Below are positions 16,418-24,859 of a stretch of 64,000 nt of DNA, in pieces. The stretch spans positions 5,332,001-5,396,000 of the forward strand of contig NZ_JACBZH010000001.1 of NCBI RefSeq assembly GCF_013407855.1, written 5' to 3'. The notes under the pieces are model-generated. The model had not been told where the DNA came from. It searched no databases and saw only the letters and a program-made list of their open reading frames with translations. The position numbers and the translations under genes are program-made. Position 1 is the first letter of the stretch, and each line of letters opens with the position of its first letter. This DNA comes from Actinopolymorpha rutila. GTDB taxonomy: Bacteria; Actinomycetota; Actinomycetes; Propionibacteriales; Actinopolymorphaceae.

Positions 16418-18004
16418 TCAGCGGACGGTCTCGAGCTCGTCCAGCTCGTCGGTGGGCGGGCACCGCTGCGGGTCGTCCGGCGTCGGCTCCTGGCTGTCAT
16501 CGGCCCGCCGCGGCATCCGCAGGGCGACCGCGACCACGATGATCGAGAGCACCGCGCTGACCAGGAAGGCGAGTCTCATGCCGTCGAGTTGGGCGGGGCC
16601 GGCGGGGGCTCCACCAGTCATCAGCTGGTCGGCCCGTACGGTCATCACGGTCACCGCCAGCGCGGTGCCGAACGCGGCGGCCACCTGCTGCAAGGTCCCC
16701 AGCATCGAGCTCCCGTGGGAGTAGAGGTGCTGCGGCAGGGCGCCAAGCGCGAGCGTGAAGACCGGGGTGAAGACCGTGGCCAGCGACAGCATCAACACCA
16801 TGTAGAGCCCGAGCACCTGCCAGTACGGCATCGTCATGGAGACCTGGGTGAAGCCGGCCAACGAAGCCACGATCCCGACGGAGCCCGGGATGATCAGCAC
16901 TCGGCCACCGCGCCGGTCGAAAACCCGCCCGACGGTCGGGCCGAGCACGCCCATGGCGAGCCCCCCGGGCATCACCAGCAGGCCGGTCTGCAGCGGGCTC
17001 AGGCCGCGGATGTTCTGCAGGAACAGGGGTAGCAGGATCATCGAGCCCATCATCGCCACGAACCCCACCGACATCAGGCCAACGCCCTTGGCATAGGTCG
17101 AGTGCCGTAGGGTGCCCAGATCCATCAGGGGCGAGGAGCCTGCGCGCTTGAGCCGACGCTGGCGCATCACGAAAGCTCCGATAGCCACCAGCCCGCCGCC
17201 GACGATGACGGCCGACTGGCCGGCTCCGCCCTCGGCGAACTCGGTGAGACCGTAGACCAGTCCACCGAAGCCAACGGCGGCCATGACCACGCTGGGCCAG
17301 TCGATGGTGCTGTCGTGCGGCTCGCCGACGTTCTCGAGGCGACGCAGCCCGAACCAGGTGACCGCGCCGGCGATCGGCATGACAAGCAGGAAGAGCATCC
17401 GCCACGATCCGTGCTGCAGGACGAGACCGGAAACCGTCGGCCCCATCGCGGGAGCAACCGAGATCGCCATGGTCACGTTGCCCATCACCCGGCCCCGGTC
17501 GCTCTCGGGCACCACGGTCATCAGGGTGGTCATCAGCAACGGCAGCATCACGGCTGTGCCGAGCGCCTGGATGATGCGGCCGAGCAGAAGTACCTCGAAG
17601 ACCGGGGCGGCAGCCGACAGCGCCGTGCCGGCGAGGAAGATGCCCATCGCCGTGGCGTAGGCGCTGCGGGTGGAGACTCGCTGGAGGAACCAGCCGGTGA
17701 CCGGGATGACAGCGGCGGTGGTCAGCATGAACCCGGTGGAGACCCACTGTGCGGCCTGCTCGGTGACGTGCAGGTCAGCCGTCAACCGCGGGATCGCGTT
17801 GAGCATGATGGTCTCGTTGAGGATCACGACGAAGGTCGCCAGCATCAGGAGCCTGATCACCGCGGGGGTACGACGACTCGGCACGTCCGCGGTGCCCGGC
17901 AGGACGTCTTCGGGCCGATCGGCAGGCATGAGTCCTCGCACGGGATAGGTCTTGTCGGTGTCGCAGCCGGCATTCCGGCCGAGAGTCTCAGTAGTCGCCG
18001 TCAT
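16418..18004 (-). CDS. DHA2-family (EmrB/QacA) multidrug MFS transporter
   Basis: The protein has 528 residues and about 14 predicted membrane helices, the DHA2 pattern. After a hydrophilic head of about 48 residues, TM1 is LLMLATFVVILNETIMLNAI. The motif C region in TM5 reads VAPAMGPTVSGLVLQHGSWR, typical of drug/proton antiporters. Other helices include LVMPGGLAMGVLGPTVGRVF and VLGLYMVLMLSLATVF. The tail is charged and cytosolic. ATG 18004 is used; an internal ATG at 17929 is also possible. It is divergent from the gene at 18105. Export of a toxic compound is inferred from family. Confidence 0.92.
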   Translation of the reverse strand: MTATTETLGRNAGCDTDKTYPVRGLMPADRPEDVLPGTADVPSRRTPAVIRLLMLATFVVILNETIMLNAIPRLTADLHVTEQAAQWVSTGFMLTTAAVIPVTGWFLQRVSTRSAYATAMGIFLAGTALSAAAPVFEVLLLGRIIQALGTAVMLPLLMTTLMTVVPESDRGRVMGNVTMAISVAPAMGPTVSGLVLQHGSWRMLFLLVMPIAGAVTWFGLRRLENVGEPHDSTIDWPSVVMAAVGFGGLVYGLTEFAEGGAGQSAVIVGGGLVAIGAFVMRQRRLKRAGSSPLMDLGTLRHSTYAKGVGLMSVGFVAMMGSMILLPLFLQNIRGLSPLQTGLLVMPGGLAMGVLGPTVGRVFDRRGGRVLIIPGSVGIVASLAGFTQVSMTMPYWQVLGLYMVLMLSLATVFTPVFTLALGALPQHLYSHGSSMLGTLQQVAAAFGTALAVTVMTVRADQLMTGGAPAGPAQLDGMRLAFLVSAVLSIIVVAVALRMPRRADDSQEPTPDDPQRCPPTDELDELETVR

Positions 18005-18104
18005 GGTTGATCAGACCGGCGTACCGTCCACAACTCATCGGTGGCCAGACGCATTCCAGTTCGCGACGATGCTCTGAGTCGACCATCATAGAGAAGCAGC
18101 TCGG

Positions 18105-20543
18105 GTGCTGCCACGGGAGTTTGGCCATACAGTCACCTCCGTGACATCCGCACTGAACGGGACGCCCCGGCCACTCCCACTCGTGGTGACCATCGACGAG
18201 CAAAGCGTCACGCTCGCGGGGACCGGCGACCGAGACCTTCGACTTCACGTGGGCGGGGCCCACGACGGCTGGGTGCTGATGGCGACGGTTCGCGGCCGTC
18301 GGGGCGGCGACGTCGCCATCTTCGAGGACTTCCGTACGAAGGCCGGGGTGATCGCGGCGGTCAGCCAGGATGGCACGACGCGCGTCCTCGCCAAGTCGCT
18401 GGAGCCGACGTTCGCCGCGCCCGAGGGTCTCTACCGCGGCCACGACGTCCGGACGGTGCTGTCGAGTGATGCCGACCTGCTCGGCGACGAGATCCTCGCC
18501 GAGGAGGGTGATCCCGAGTACGCCGACGTCGCCGCGTGCTTCCCGCCGATCGCCAAGCCCGCGAACTCCAGCATCTCCGCGATGGCGACCTACACGTTCG
18601 TCGCCACTCCCGGCTGCGGCGACAAGATCGGCGTCGCCTACGGCGGACGTACGGCGAACTTCGATCCGGCCGTCCACGTCCCGGCGATCGCGCGGATCCG
18701 AGAACGCGGCGAAGTCCTCGACGGACTCGTGGGTGGCTGGCCGCCGGTGCTCCGGTTCGTCTACCCGGAAGGCGAAGGAACCTGGTCGGAGCTGGTGATG
18801 TTCGCTCCGTTCCGTACCGACAACGGCAATGATCGCATCCAGCCGGTGTGGCACCGCATCGCCCGGGTCGAGGCCGACGAGCTGGCCTGGGTGAAGTACG
18901 TCGACTCCTACCCTCCGGTCCCACCTCGTACGGACGTCGACCGCGCGGGCGACTTCTTCGCCGACCTGCTGGACACGACCCGGAGCTGGGAGGACCTTCT
19001 CGCCGGCGCCGCCGAACTCGACGTTCCGGACCGGCGGTTGGCCGACCAGGCTCGGCACTCCCTCGCCCGGGCGATGAGCACGCGGATCGGCGACTTCCCG
19101 AAGTACGGCGTGATGGACCGCGCCTACGGCGGTGCCGAGCACGACGGCTTCCAGGACACGTTCAACGTCGACGTCACCGCGATGCTGGACTGGGGGCTGT
19201 TCGACGCCGCCCGGAGTTACGTGGACAACTACCTCGCCTACTTCGTACGCGACGACGGCTCGATCGTCTACCGCGGTCCCGGCACCGGCCAGTACGGGCG
19301 GATGTTGACCGTGATCGCCCACTGCTACCGGCTGGCGCGCGACGACGAGCTCCTGATGCGTCACCGGGCACGCATCGACGCCATCACGGATGTACTCCTC
19401 GGCCTTCGTACGACTGCGAAAGCCCTGCCACCCAAGGATCCCGGGCACGGCCTGATCGCGGGCTGGTCCGAGGCGGACTCCTGCCTGGAGGCCGACCCCG
19501 ACCACTACGTGCGGCCGTACCTGTCCAACAGCAGTGAGGCGGTACGCGGGTTCGCCGACCTCGGTGCCGTGTGGGTGGAACTCGGCCTGGCCCACCGCAA
19601 CGACGGGTTGACGGAGAAGGGTAGGCGGCTGCTGGCGGAGTCGGCGGCACTGCGGGACGATCTTCGCGTCGCCATCGACCGGTCGGTGCTGACCGACGTG
19701 GAGCCACCGTGCCTGCCCAGCATCGCCGGCGTCGAGGAGCCGTTCCACGTGGCGGTGCAACGGGACAACGTGGATCCGCAGTTTCGCGCCTACCGTGTCA
19801 ACTCCGAGTTGCTCCACTCCGGCGTGCTCGGCAGAGACGACGTGGAGACGATCCTCCGCTACCGGGCCGCGCACCGCGACATTCGGCTCGGCGTACCGAT
19901 GGCGTACGGGTTCGACTCGTGGGACGACCTCGGCGGCAACGGCGGCGAAATGGCCGGGTTTCTCAGCTACGGGCACGCGTACGGCCTGCTGCAGCACGAC
20001 CTGATCCGCGAGTTCCTGCTGGCGCTGTACAGCCTGTCGGCCCACCAGTACACGCGTGGATCGTGGACGGCTCCGGAAACGAGGAGTCTCCACCCGAACC
20101 GGCCCGCCGCGCCGTACTGCGTGCCGGCCCAGCTCGTCGTCCCGTTGCTGGTGCGGTGGATGCTGGCCTTCGAAGAACCCCTCGAGGACGTGCTGTGGCT
20201 GTGCCGGGCGACGCCACGCGGGTGGCTTCGGGACGGAGGCCGCATCTCGGCTCGCGGCGTGCCCACGCGGTGGGGCAAGGTCGACGTCACCATCGTCTCC
20301 CGGGTCGCGAACGGTCGCGTCGACGTCGAGGTGAACCTTCCGGACGGGACACGTGTGCCGCTCACCCGGATCCGCCTCCGGCTGCCCGCGGGGTTGCGGA
20401 TCGCGAGCGCGTCCGTCGTCGACCACGAGTGGACCTCGGCCGGGAACGGCGAGCCCGTGACGGTCGACCCGGAGTCGGAGACGGTCACCATCCCCGCCAA
20501 CCGAGGTGGGCAGCTTCGGCTGACGGTCGCGGTCGCGGAGTGA
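18105..20543 (+). CDS. Large protein with (alpha/alpha)6-toroid glycosidase-like character, function unknown
   Basis: The frame encodes 812 residues from GTG 18105; GTG 18141 (VTSALNGTPRP) is an alternative start. It has no signal peptide. The N-terminal 260 residues are beta-rich. The middle (about 300-680) is helical, with alternating aromatic and acidic motifs: HDGFQDTFNVDVTAMLDWGL, GLIAGWSEADSCLEADP, LSNSSEAVRGFADLG, FDSWDDLGGNGGEMAGF. This pattern is typical of six-hairpin glycosidases. The C-terminal 130 residues form a beta-sandwich. Conserved Glu/Asp such as WSEAD and GGEMAG could be catalytic. No exact GH family can be named by eye. Confidence 0.75.
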   Translation: MLPREFGHTVTSVTSALNGTPRPLPLVVTIDEQSVTLAGTGDRDLRLHVGGAHDGWVLMATVRGRRGGDVAIFEDFRTKAGVIAAVSQDGTTRVLAKSLEPTFAAPEGLYRGHDVRTVLSSDADLLGDEILAEEGDPEYADVAACFPPIAKPANSSISAMATYTFVATPGCGDKIGVAYGGRTANFDPAVHVPAIARIRERGEVLDGLVGGWPPVLRFVYPEGEGTWSELVMFAPFRTDNGNDRIQPVWHRIARVEADELAWVKYVDSYPPVPPRTDVDRAGDFFADLLDTTRSWEDLLAGAAELDVPDRRLADQARHSLARAMSTRIGDFPKYGVMDRAYGGAEHDGFQDTFNVDVTAMLDWGLFDAARSYVDNYLAYFVRDDGSIVYRGPGTGQYGRMLTVIAHCYRLARDDELLMRHRARIDAITDVLLGLRTTAKALPPKDPGHGLIAGWSEADSCLEADPDHYVRPYLSNSSEAVRGFADLGAVWVELGLAHRNDGLTEKGRRLLAESAALRDDLRVAIDRSVLTDVEPPCLPSIAGVEEPFHVAVQRDNVDPQFRAYRVNSELLHSGVLGRDDVETILRYRAAHRDIRLGVPMAYGFDSWDDLGGNGGEMAGFLSYGHAYGLLQHDLIREFLLALYSLSAHQYTRGSWTAPETRSLHPNRPAAPYCVPAQLVVPLLVRWMLAFEEPLEDVLWLCRATPRGWLRDGGRISARGVPTRWGKVDVTIVSRVANGRVDVEVNLPDGTRVPLTRIRLRLPAGLRIASASVVDHEWTSAGNGEPVTVDPESETVTIPANRGGQLRLTVAVAE

Positions 20544-20556
20544 GGCCGGTGCCGAG

Positions 20557-22512
20557 TCACGCCCGTCGTACGACGTGAAGTAGGTACTCCTTGCGGTCGA
20601 GGGGATTGTGGTCGGTCCGGGGCCGGGAAGGAACCGGGCCGCGGACCGGTTCGTAGCTCTCGAACGCGAACTCCAGCACGCCTTCGCCGCGGGTCAGGCC
20701 CGGCAGCCTTTGTTGCAGGTCGTGCACCACGGCCGCCCGGATCCGCCCCTCCAGTACGCACCCGGCCCCACGGGTCGACGGTGCGTCCGGAACCGCGCCC
20801 AGCTGGGATAGCGCGGGCAGGAGCGATCCGAGCGTGTCGGCCGGAATCTCCAGCCGGAAGTGGTGAACCGGCTCGCACACGATGGTTCCCGCCCTTGTGA
20901 GCGCGTCCATCACGACCAGCGGCGTCAGCCCGCGGAAGTCACCGGCGGTGCTCCCCGCCGAGGAGTAACCGGAGTGGGTCAGCGTGACTGTGCAGTCCGG
21001 CACCTGCCAGCCGTGGAGTCCCTGCTGCAACGCGTGCGGCACGGTCTCCTCGATCGCCTTGAGCAGCGTGGGCAGGAGGGAGCCGCGTTCGACCTCGAGC
21101 CGGAAGTCGACACCCGCGTCGACCGGTGCCGGTTCGATGCGTAGTCCGATCGTCGCGGCGAACGGGTTGTCCGGGGTGCCCATGAGGTTGAACGACGCGC
21201 CGCTGCCCAGCACGCGTTCGACGCAGATGGGGGTGGTTTCGCGGAAGGTGACGTCGATGCCGTACTCCAGGGCAAGGGTGGCCTCGATGACCTCCTTCTG
21301 CACCTCGCCGTACAACGAGACGTACATTTCCTGGGCAACGTCGTCCTGGCGCAGGTTGATCAACGGGTCCTGCTCGGCCAGCTGCGTCAACGCCACATGC
21401 AACCCGCCCTTGTCACCCGTGCGGACCGGCACCACCACCGTCTCCGACGTCGGCGGCGCGAAGTACTGCTCCCGGCCCTCGGAGCCCGGGTCGCCGAGCC
21501 GGTCACCGATGCGCACGTCGGAAAGCCCCCACACCTTCGCGATCCGGCCCGCCGTGACCGACGGGCGCTGGACGGCCGACCCGTCCTCGAACACCCGGAC
21601 CGCGGTGACCTTCTCGCCCTCACCCCGGCCGAAGCGCACCCGCTCCCTGGTGTGCAGCTCACCTGCGAACATCCGCAGATAGGCGACCTTCTCCCCCGCC
21701 GGGCCACGCTCGACCTTGAACACCGTCCCCACAGCAGGCCCGCCGGCGTCCGGCTCCCTCGCCGGCAACAACCCCGTGATCCCGCCGACGAGCTCCGCCA
21801 CCCCCGCACCGGTGATCGCCGAACCGAAGAACACCGGATGCACCCGCGACCGGGCCACCTGCGACACCAGCTCACGACGAAGCCGACCGTCCGCGACCAC
21901 CCCGGCCCCACCCTCGACGTAGGCCGCCAGGAACTCCTCATCAGAATCGGCGAGCACCTCGGTCGCGCTGGTGACGAACACCTCGTCCTCCGGCCCGTAC
22001 GCCACGAACCCCGCCCGCCGAGTGCCTTCGCCGCACCCCCGGCCCATCGCCACCATCGCGGGCGTCAACTTCTCCCCGATCTCGGCGAACACCCGCTCCG
22101 CATCCGCGCCCCCACGGTCGAGCTTGTTCACGAACACCAGCGTCGGAATCCCCAACCGCCGCAACGTCCGCATCAACACCCGCGTCTGCGCCTGCACACC
22201 CTCCACCGCAGACACCACCAACACCGCACCATCGAGCACCCCCAGCACCCGCTCCACCTCAGCGATGAAATCCGGGTGCCCCGGCGTGTCGATCAGATTC
22301 ACCGTCACACCGTCCAACACGAACGACACCACCGCCGACCGGATCGTGATCCCCCGCCGACGCTCCAACTCCAACGAATCGGTCTGCGTACTCCCCGCAT
22401 CCACACTGCCCACCTGCGCGATCACCCCCGCCAGATGAAGCAGCCGCTCCGTCAGACTCGTCTTGCCCGCATCAACATGGGCCACGATCCCAAGATTCAA
22501 CGTCCGCACCAC
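20557..22512 (-). CDS. Tet(M)/OtrA-type ribosomal protection GTPase
   Basis: The 651-residue protein is EF-G-like. G1 is GIVAHVDAGKTSLTERLL, switch I holds RRRGITIRSA, G3 is DTPGHPDF and G4 NKLD. The middle has EF-G domains II and III and the C-terminal half domains IV and V (FRLEIPADTLGSLLPALSQL), the full length of tetracycline ribosomal protection proteins. The start is GTG 22512 or the next GTG. Such proteins dislodge tetracycline from the A site, though many actinobacterial homologues have no proven resistance role. The first half uses many G-ending codons (TTG, CGG, GTG), unlike the neighbours. A leader ORF overlaps the start. Confidence 0.9.
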   Translation of the reverse strand: MVRTLNLGIVAHVDAGKTSLTERLLHLAGVIAQVGSVDAGSTQTDSLELERRRGITIRSAVVSFVLDGVTVNLIDTPGHPDFIAEVERVLGVLDGAVLVVSAVEGVQAQTRVLMRTLRRLGIPTLVFVNKLDRGGADAERVFAEIGEKLTPAMVAMGRGCGEGTRRAGFVAYGPEDEVFVTSATEVLADSDEEFLAAYVEGGAGVVADGRLRRELVSQVARSRVHPVFFGSAITGAGVAELVGGITGLLPAREPDAGGPAVGTVFKVERGPAGEKVAYLRMFAGELHTRERVRFGRGEGEKVTAVRVFEDGSAVQRPSVTAGRIAKVWGLSDVRIGDRLGDPGSEGREQYFAPPTSETVVVPVRTGDKGGLHVALTQLAEQDPLINLRQDDVAQEMYVSLYGEVQKEVIEATLALEYGIDVTFRETTPICVERVLGSGASFNLMGTPDNPFAATIGLRIEPAPVDAGVDFRLEVERGSLLPTLLKAIEETVPHALQQGLHGWQVPDCTVTLTHSGYSSAGSTAGDFRGLTPLVVMDALTRAGTIVCEPVHHFRLEIPADTLGSLLPALSQLGAVPDAPSTRGAGCVLEGRIRAAVVHDLQQRLPGLTRGEGVLEFAFESYEPVRGPVPSRPRTDHNPLDRKEYLLHVVRRA

Positions 22513-22573
22513 GCGTCAGGTCCTTCGGATAGGCGACAGTTGCCTCCTGAGGTGACACGAACGCCGCACGCAT
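22472..22573 (-). CDS. Candidate 33-codon leader peptide overlapping the ribosomal protection gene start
   Basis: ATG 22573 is preceded by a strong AAGGAGA site at 5-6 bases. The 33-residue frame (MRAAFVSPQEATVAYPKDLT and onward, ending RGPC) stops at 22472, 41 bases inside the GTPase gene in another frame. Translation of the leader would carry ribosomes past the GTPase start, which itself has only GGAGG/GAAGGA tracts inside the leader. Antibiotic-sensitive leader translation controls many resistance genes, so coupling or attenuation is plausible. The rest of 22574-22882 holds a short repeat and no clear gene. Confidence 0.45.
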   Translation of the reverse strand: MRAAFVSPQEATVAYPKDLTRGADVESWDRGPC

Positions 22574-22601
22574 GTCGCTCTCCTTGGTCGCTGACCGATG
22601 A

Positions 22602-22638
22602 CCGGTGGCCGGTGAACGGTGGCCGGTGGCCGGTGGCC
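22602..22638. repeat. Short tandem GGTGGCC repeat
   Basis: GGTGGCC occurs at 22604-22610 and then three times back to back at 22618-22638, with a period of 7. It lies 29 bases upstream of the leader ORF start, on the side where its promoter should be. Slippage there could vary promoter spacing. This is inference only. Confidence 0.7.
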
Positions 22639-22882
22639 GAGTGGTCGTGTTGCCGGAAGTGCAGCAAGCAGCGACCCTCGGGGTCAACCGAATTGCCGGC
22701 TCAGGCGGAGCACCCCTGCCCCGAGCTCGGGACGAGACGCGTCCGTTCCTGGCCAAGTTCACCCCTGCGTGACCGGATCGTGACCGGACTCGCCGTACAA
22801 GAGTGCAACCTTCCAGGGCTACGCGACATCCTTTGGATGTCGTCGCCGTGCAGTGCAGTCGCCTGAAGCCCATGGGGGTCCG

Positions 22883-23878
22883 ATGCGCCATCGTCGTTTC
22901 GCAGCGGTGCTCGCCGCCGTCGTACTCGCGGTCGCCGCGCTTGGCGGGGTCGCGTACGGCGCCGGCCTCCCGCCGTTCGCGCACAAGTCGACGGCCACCA
23001 CGGACGCGTCCGTCAGGGCGCACCGGCCGGCCGCGCAGCCGTCACGTCCGACCCCCACGCCGACGGCAGCCGAGAAGACCCCGGATGAGGCGACTCCCAC
23101 CCCTCGCGCCACCCTTCCGACGCCGACAGCGACGCCGAGCCGGAAACCGGCCGCGACCCCGACCCCGAAGCCCACCGCCACCACGAAGGCTTCCCCGAAG
23201 CCGACACCCACGCCCACCCCCACCCCCAAGCCCAAGCCCAAGGCGCTGATGAGCGTCGGCTCCCGCACCGACCAGGTACGCGAACTCGAGGCCCGCCTGC
23301 ACCAGCTCGACTGGCTGACCACCGAGTGGGTCGACGGCTACTTCGGCACTTCCACCCGCAAGGCGGTCTACGGCTACCAGGGCAAGCACGGGCTGGAGCA
23401 GCTGGGCTACGTCGACAGCGCCACCTGGAACAGCCTGCGTGAGGCGAGCCGGACCCCGACGCACGACGAGCTGTATCCGCCGAAGCCCAAGCCGCACACC
23501 GGTCCGCTCGACCCGCGCTGCACCACCGGACGAACAGTCTGCATCGACAAGTCCACCCGGAGTCTGCGGTGGGTCGTCGACGGCAACGTCCGGTTGACGA
23601 TGGACGTACGGTTCGGATGCCCGTCGTCACCGACCCGGGAGGGCACGTTCCACATCCGGGCCAAGGTGCGGGACGGCTACTCCGACATGTACGACAGCAG
23701 CATGCCGTTCTCGATGTTCTTCAGCGGCGACGAGGCGGTCCACTACTCCTCCGACTTCGCCGCCCGCGGCTACAACGGCTGCTCCCACGGATGTGTGAAC
23801 GTCCGCAACTGGGACGCGCTGGCCCAGCTGTTCGGCGAGGCGCAGGTCGGCGACAAGGTCGTCGTCTACTGGTCCTGA
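22883..23878 (+). CDS. L,D-transpeptidase (YkuD) with peptidoglycan-binding domain
   Basis: The start is ATG 22883 with a G-rich site before it, giving 331 residues. Residues 1-27 are a signal peptide (MRHRRFAAVLAAVVLAVAAL). Residues 50-120 are a Pro/Thr/Lys linker of TPTP and KPKP repeats that would span the wall. Residues 122-187 are a PG_binding_1 domain (GSRTDQVRELEARLHQL, FGTSTRKAVYGYQ). The YkuD domain covers 215-330, with catalytic Cys304 in GYNGCSHGCVNVRNWD. The enzyme forms 3-3 cross-links in peptidoglycan outside the membrane. It is convergent with the SDR gene, 14 bases away. Confidence 0.93.
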   Translation: MRHRRFAAVLAAVVLAVAALGGVAYGAGLPPFAHKSTATTDASVRAHRPAAQPSRPTPTPTAAEKTPDEATPTPRATLPTPTATPSRKPAATPTPKPTATTKASPKPTPTPTPTPKPKPKALMSVGSRTDQVRELEARLHQLDWLTTEWVDGYFGTSTRKAVYGYQGKHGLEQLGYVDSATWNSLREASRTPTHDELYPPKPKPHTGPLDPRCTTGRTVCIDKSTRSLRWVVDGNVRLTMDVRFGCPSSPTREGTFHIRAKVRDGYSDMYDSSMPFSMFFSGDEAVHYSSDFAARGYNGCSHGCVNVRNWDALAQLFGEAQVGDKVVVYWS

Positions 23879-23892
23879 CGAGCCACCGCACG

Positions 23893-24660
23893 TCACGACC
23901 GACTTCGGGTGGGCCCGGCGGAGAGGATGCCGCCGTCGACCGGGAGGACGGTGCCGGTGATCCACGCGGCATCCCCGGAGGCGAGGAATGCGACCGCGGC
24001 GGCAACGTCGTCCGGCTCGCCCACCCGGCCCAGCGGGTAGAGCCGAGCCAGCCGGGCGAGTGAGTCAGCCTGGTCGTCCCACACCCGAGTACGGATCGTC
24101 CCGGGCGCGACGAGGTTGAAGCGGACGCCCTGCGGACCGTACTTCGCCGCGAGGTTGGCGGTCAGGATCTGCAGGCCCGACTTGGCGGCCGAGTACGGCT
24201 CGCTGCCGAACGTCGCCATGCCGTTGACCGAACTGATGGTGACCACGCTGCCACCTTCAGGCGCGGCGAGCAGATGGGGCAGCGCCGCGCGGATGCAGCG
24301 GACCACACCGACCAGATTCAGGTCGAGCAGGGCCTCCCAGACACTGTCGTCGGTGTCCGGGAAATCCGGATGCCTTCCACCCCCTCCCGCGGTGTTGACG
24401 AGTACGTCGAGCCGGTCGAACTCGTCCACCGCGCGGGCGGTGGCTGCCTCGACGGATGAGCGATCCCGTACATCACACCTGACTGCGACCGCCGCGGTGC
24501 CGGCCTTCCCGAGCTCATCGGCAACCGCTTGAGCCGCCGCCAGGTCGAGGTCCGCCACCGTAACGGACGCCCCCTCCGATGCCAGTCGGTGTGCGGACGC
24601 ACGACCGATCCCGTGACCGCCGCCGGTCACCAGCGCTGCTCTTCCGTCGAATCGACGCAT
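23893..24660 (-). CDS. Short-chain dehydrogenase/reductase (SDR)
   Basis: ATG 24660 follows GGAGGGAAG, giving 255 residues. The classical SDR cofactor motif TGGGHGIG is at 12-19, with Asp37/Asp39 after strand 2 suggesting NAD preference. NTAG is at 89-92. The catalytic set is Ser143/144, Tyr156 and Lys160 in EPYSAAKSG. The C-terminus RVGEPDDVAAAVAFLASGDA is the usual FabG-like end. The substrate is unknown. The upstream region to 24859 lies between this gene and the divergent acyltransferase. Confidence 0.92.
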   Translation of the reverse strand: MRRFDGRAALVTGGGHGIGRASAHRLASEGASVTVADLDLAAAQAVADELGKAGTAAVAVRCDVRDRSSVEAATARAVDEFDRLDVLVNTAGGGGRHPDFPDTDDSVWEALLDLNLVGVVRCIRAALPHLLAAPEGGSVVTISSVNGMATFGSEPYSAAKSGLQILTANLAAKYGPQGVRFNLVAPGTIRTRVWDDQADSLARLARLYPLGRVGEPDDVAAAVAFLASGDAAWITGTVLPVDGGILSAGPTRSRS

Positions 24661-24859
24661 GACTTCCCTCCGTGGTTGGCGCACCAGGTGAGCCCTTCGG
24701 ACACCGCTCACCGCGGCGGTGAGGTTGCCGTTGGTATTCTTCGACATCCTTCGGCCGGGCAGATAAGAGGGCGGGTCCGTGTTCGTGGTATGCCTCGCGA
24801 GCCGGCGACGCAGTGAGCAGTGCCCTGCCTCGGCCGCATCATCTCGAGGGGGGCACCTG

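Noticed and set aside
16406-16428. CCGTCC/GGACGG hairpin between convergent genes
   Set aside because: Stem only 6 bp with an 11-base loop, inside the transporter 3' end; too weak to call a terminator.
17988-20426. 812-codon minus-strand frame, the same length as the plus gene at 18105
   Set aside because: The equal length is a coincidence. The minus product is Val/Arg/His-rich with no structure; the plus frame has coherent motifs and a terminal beta domain.
23040-23250. Repeated CCCACGCC-type DNA that looks like a repeat array
   Set aside because: It encodes the Pro/Thr/Lys linker of the L,D-transpeptidase, so the repeat reflects protein composition.
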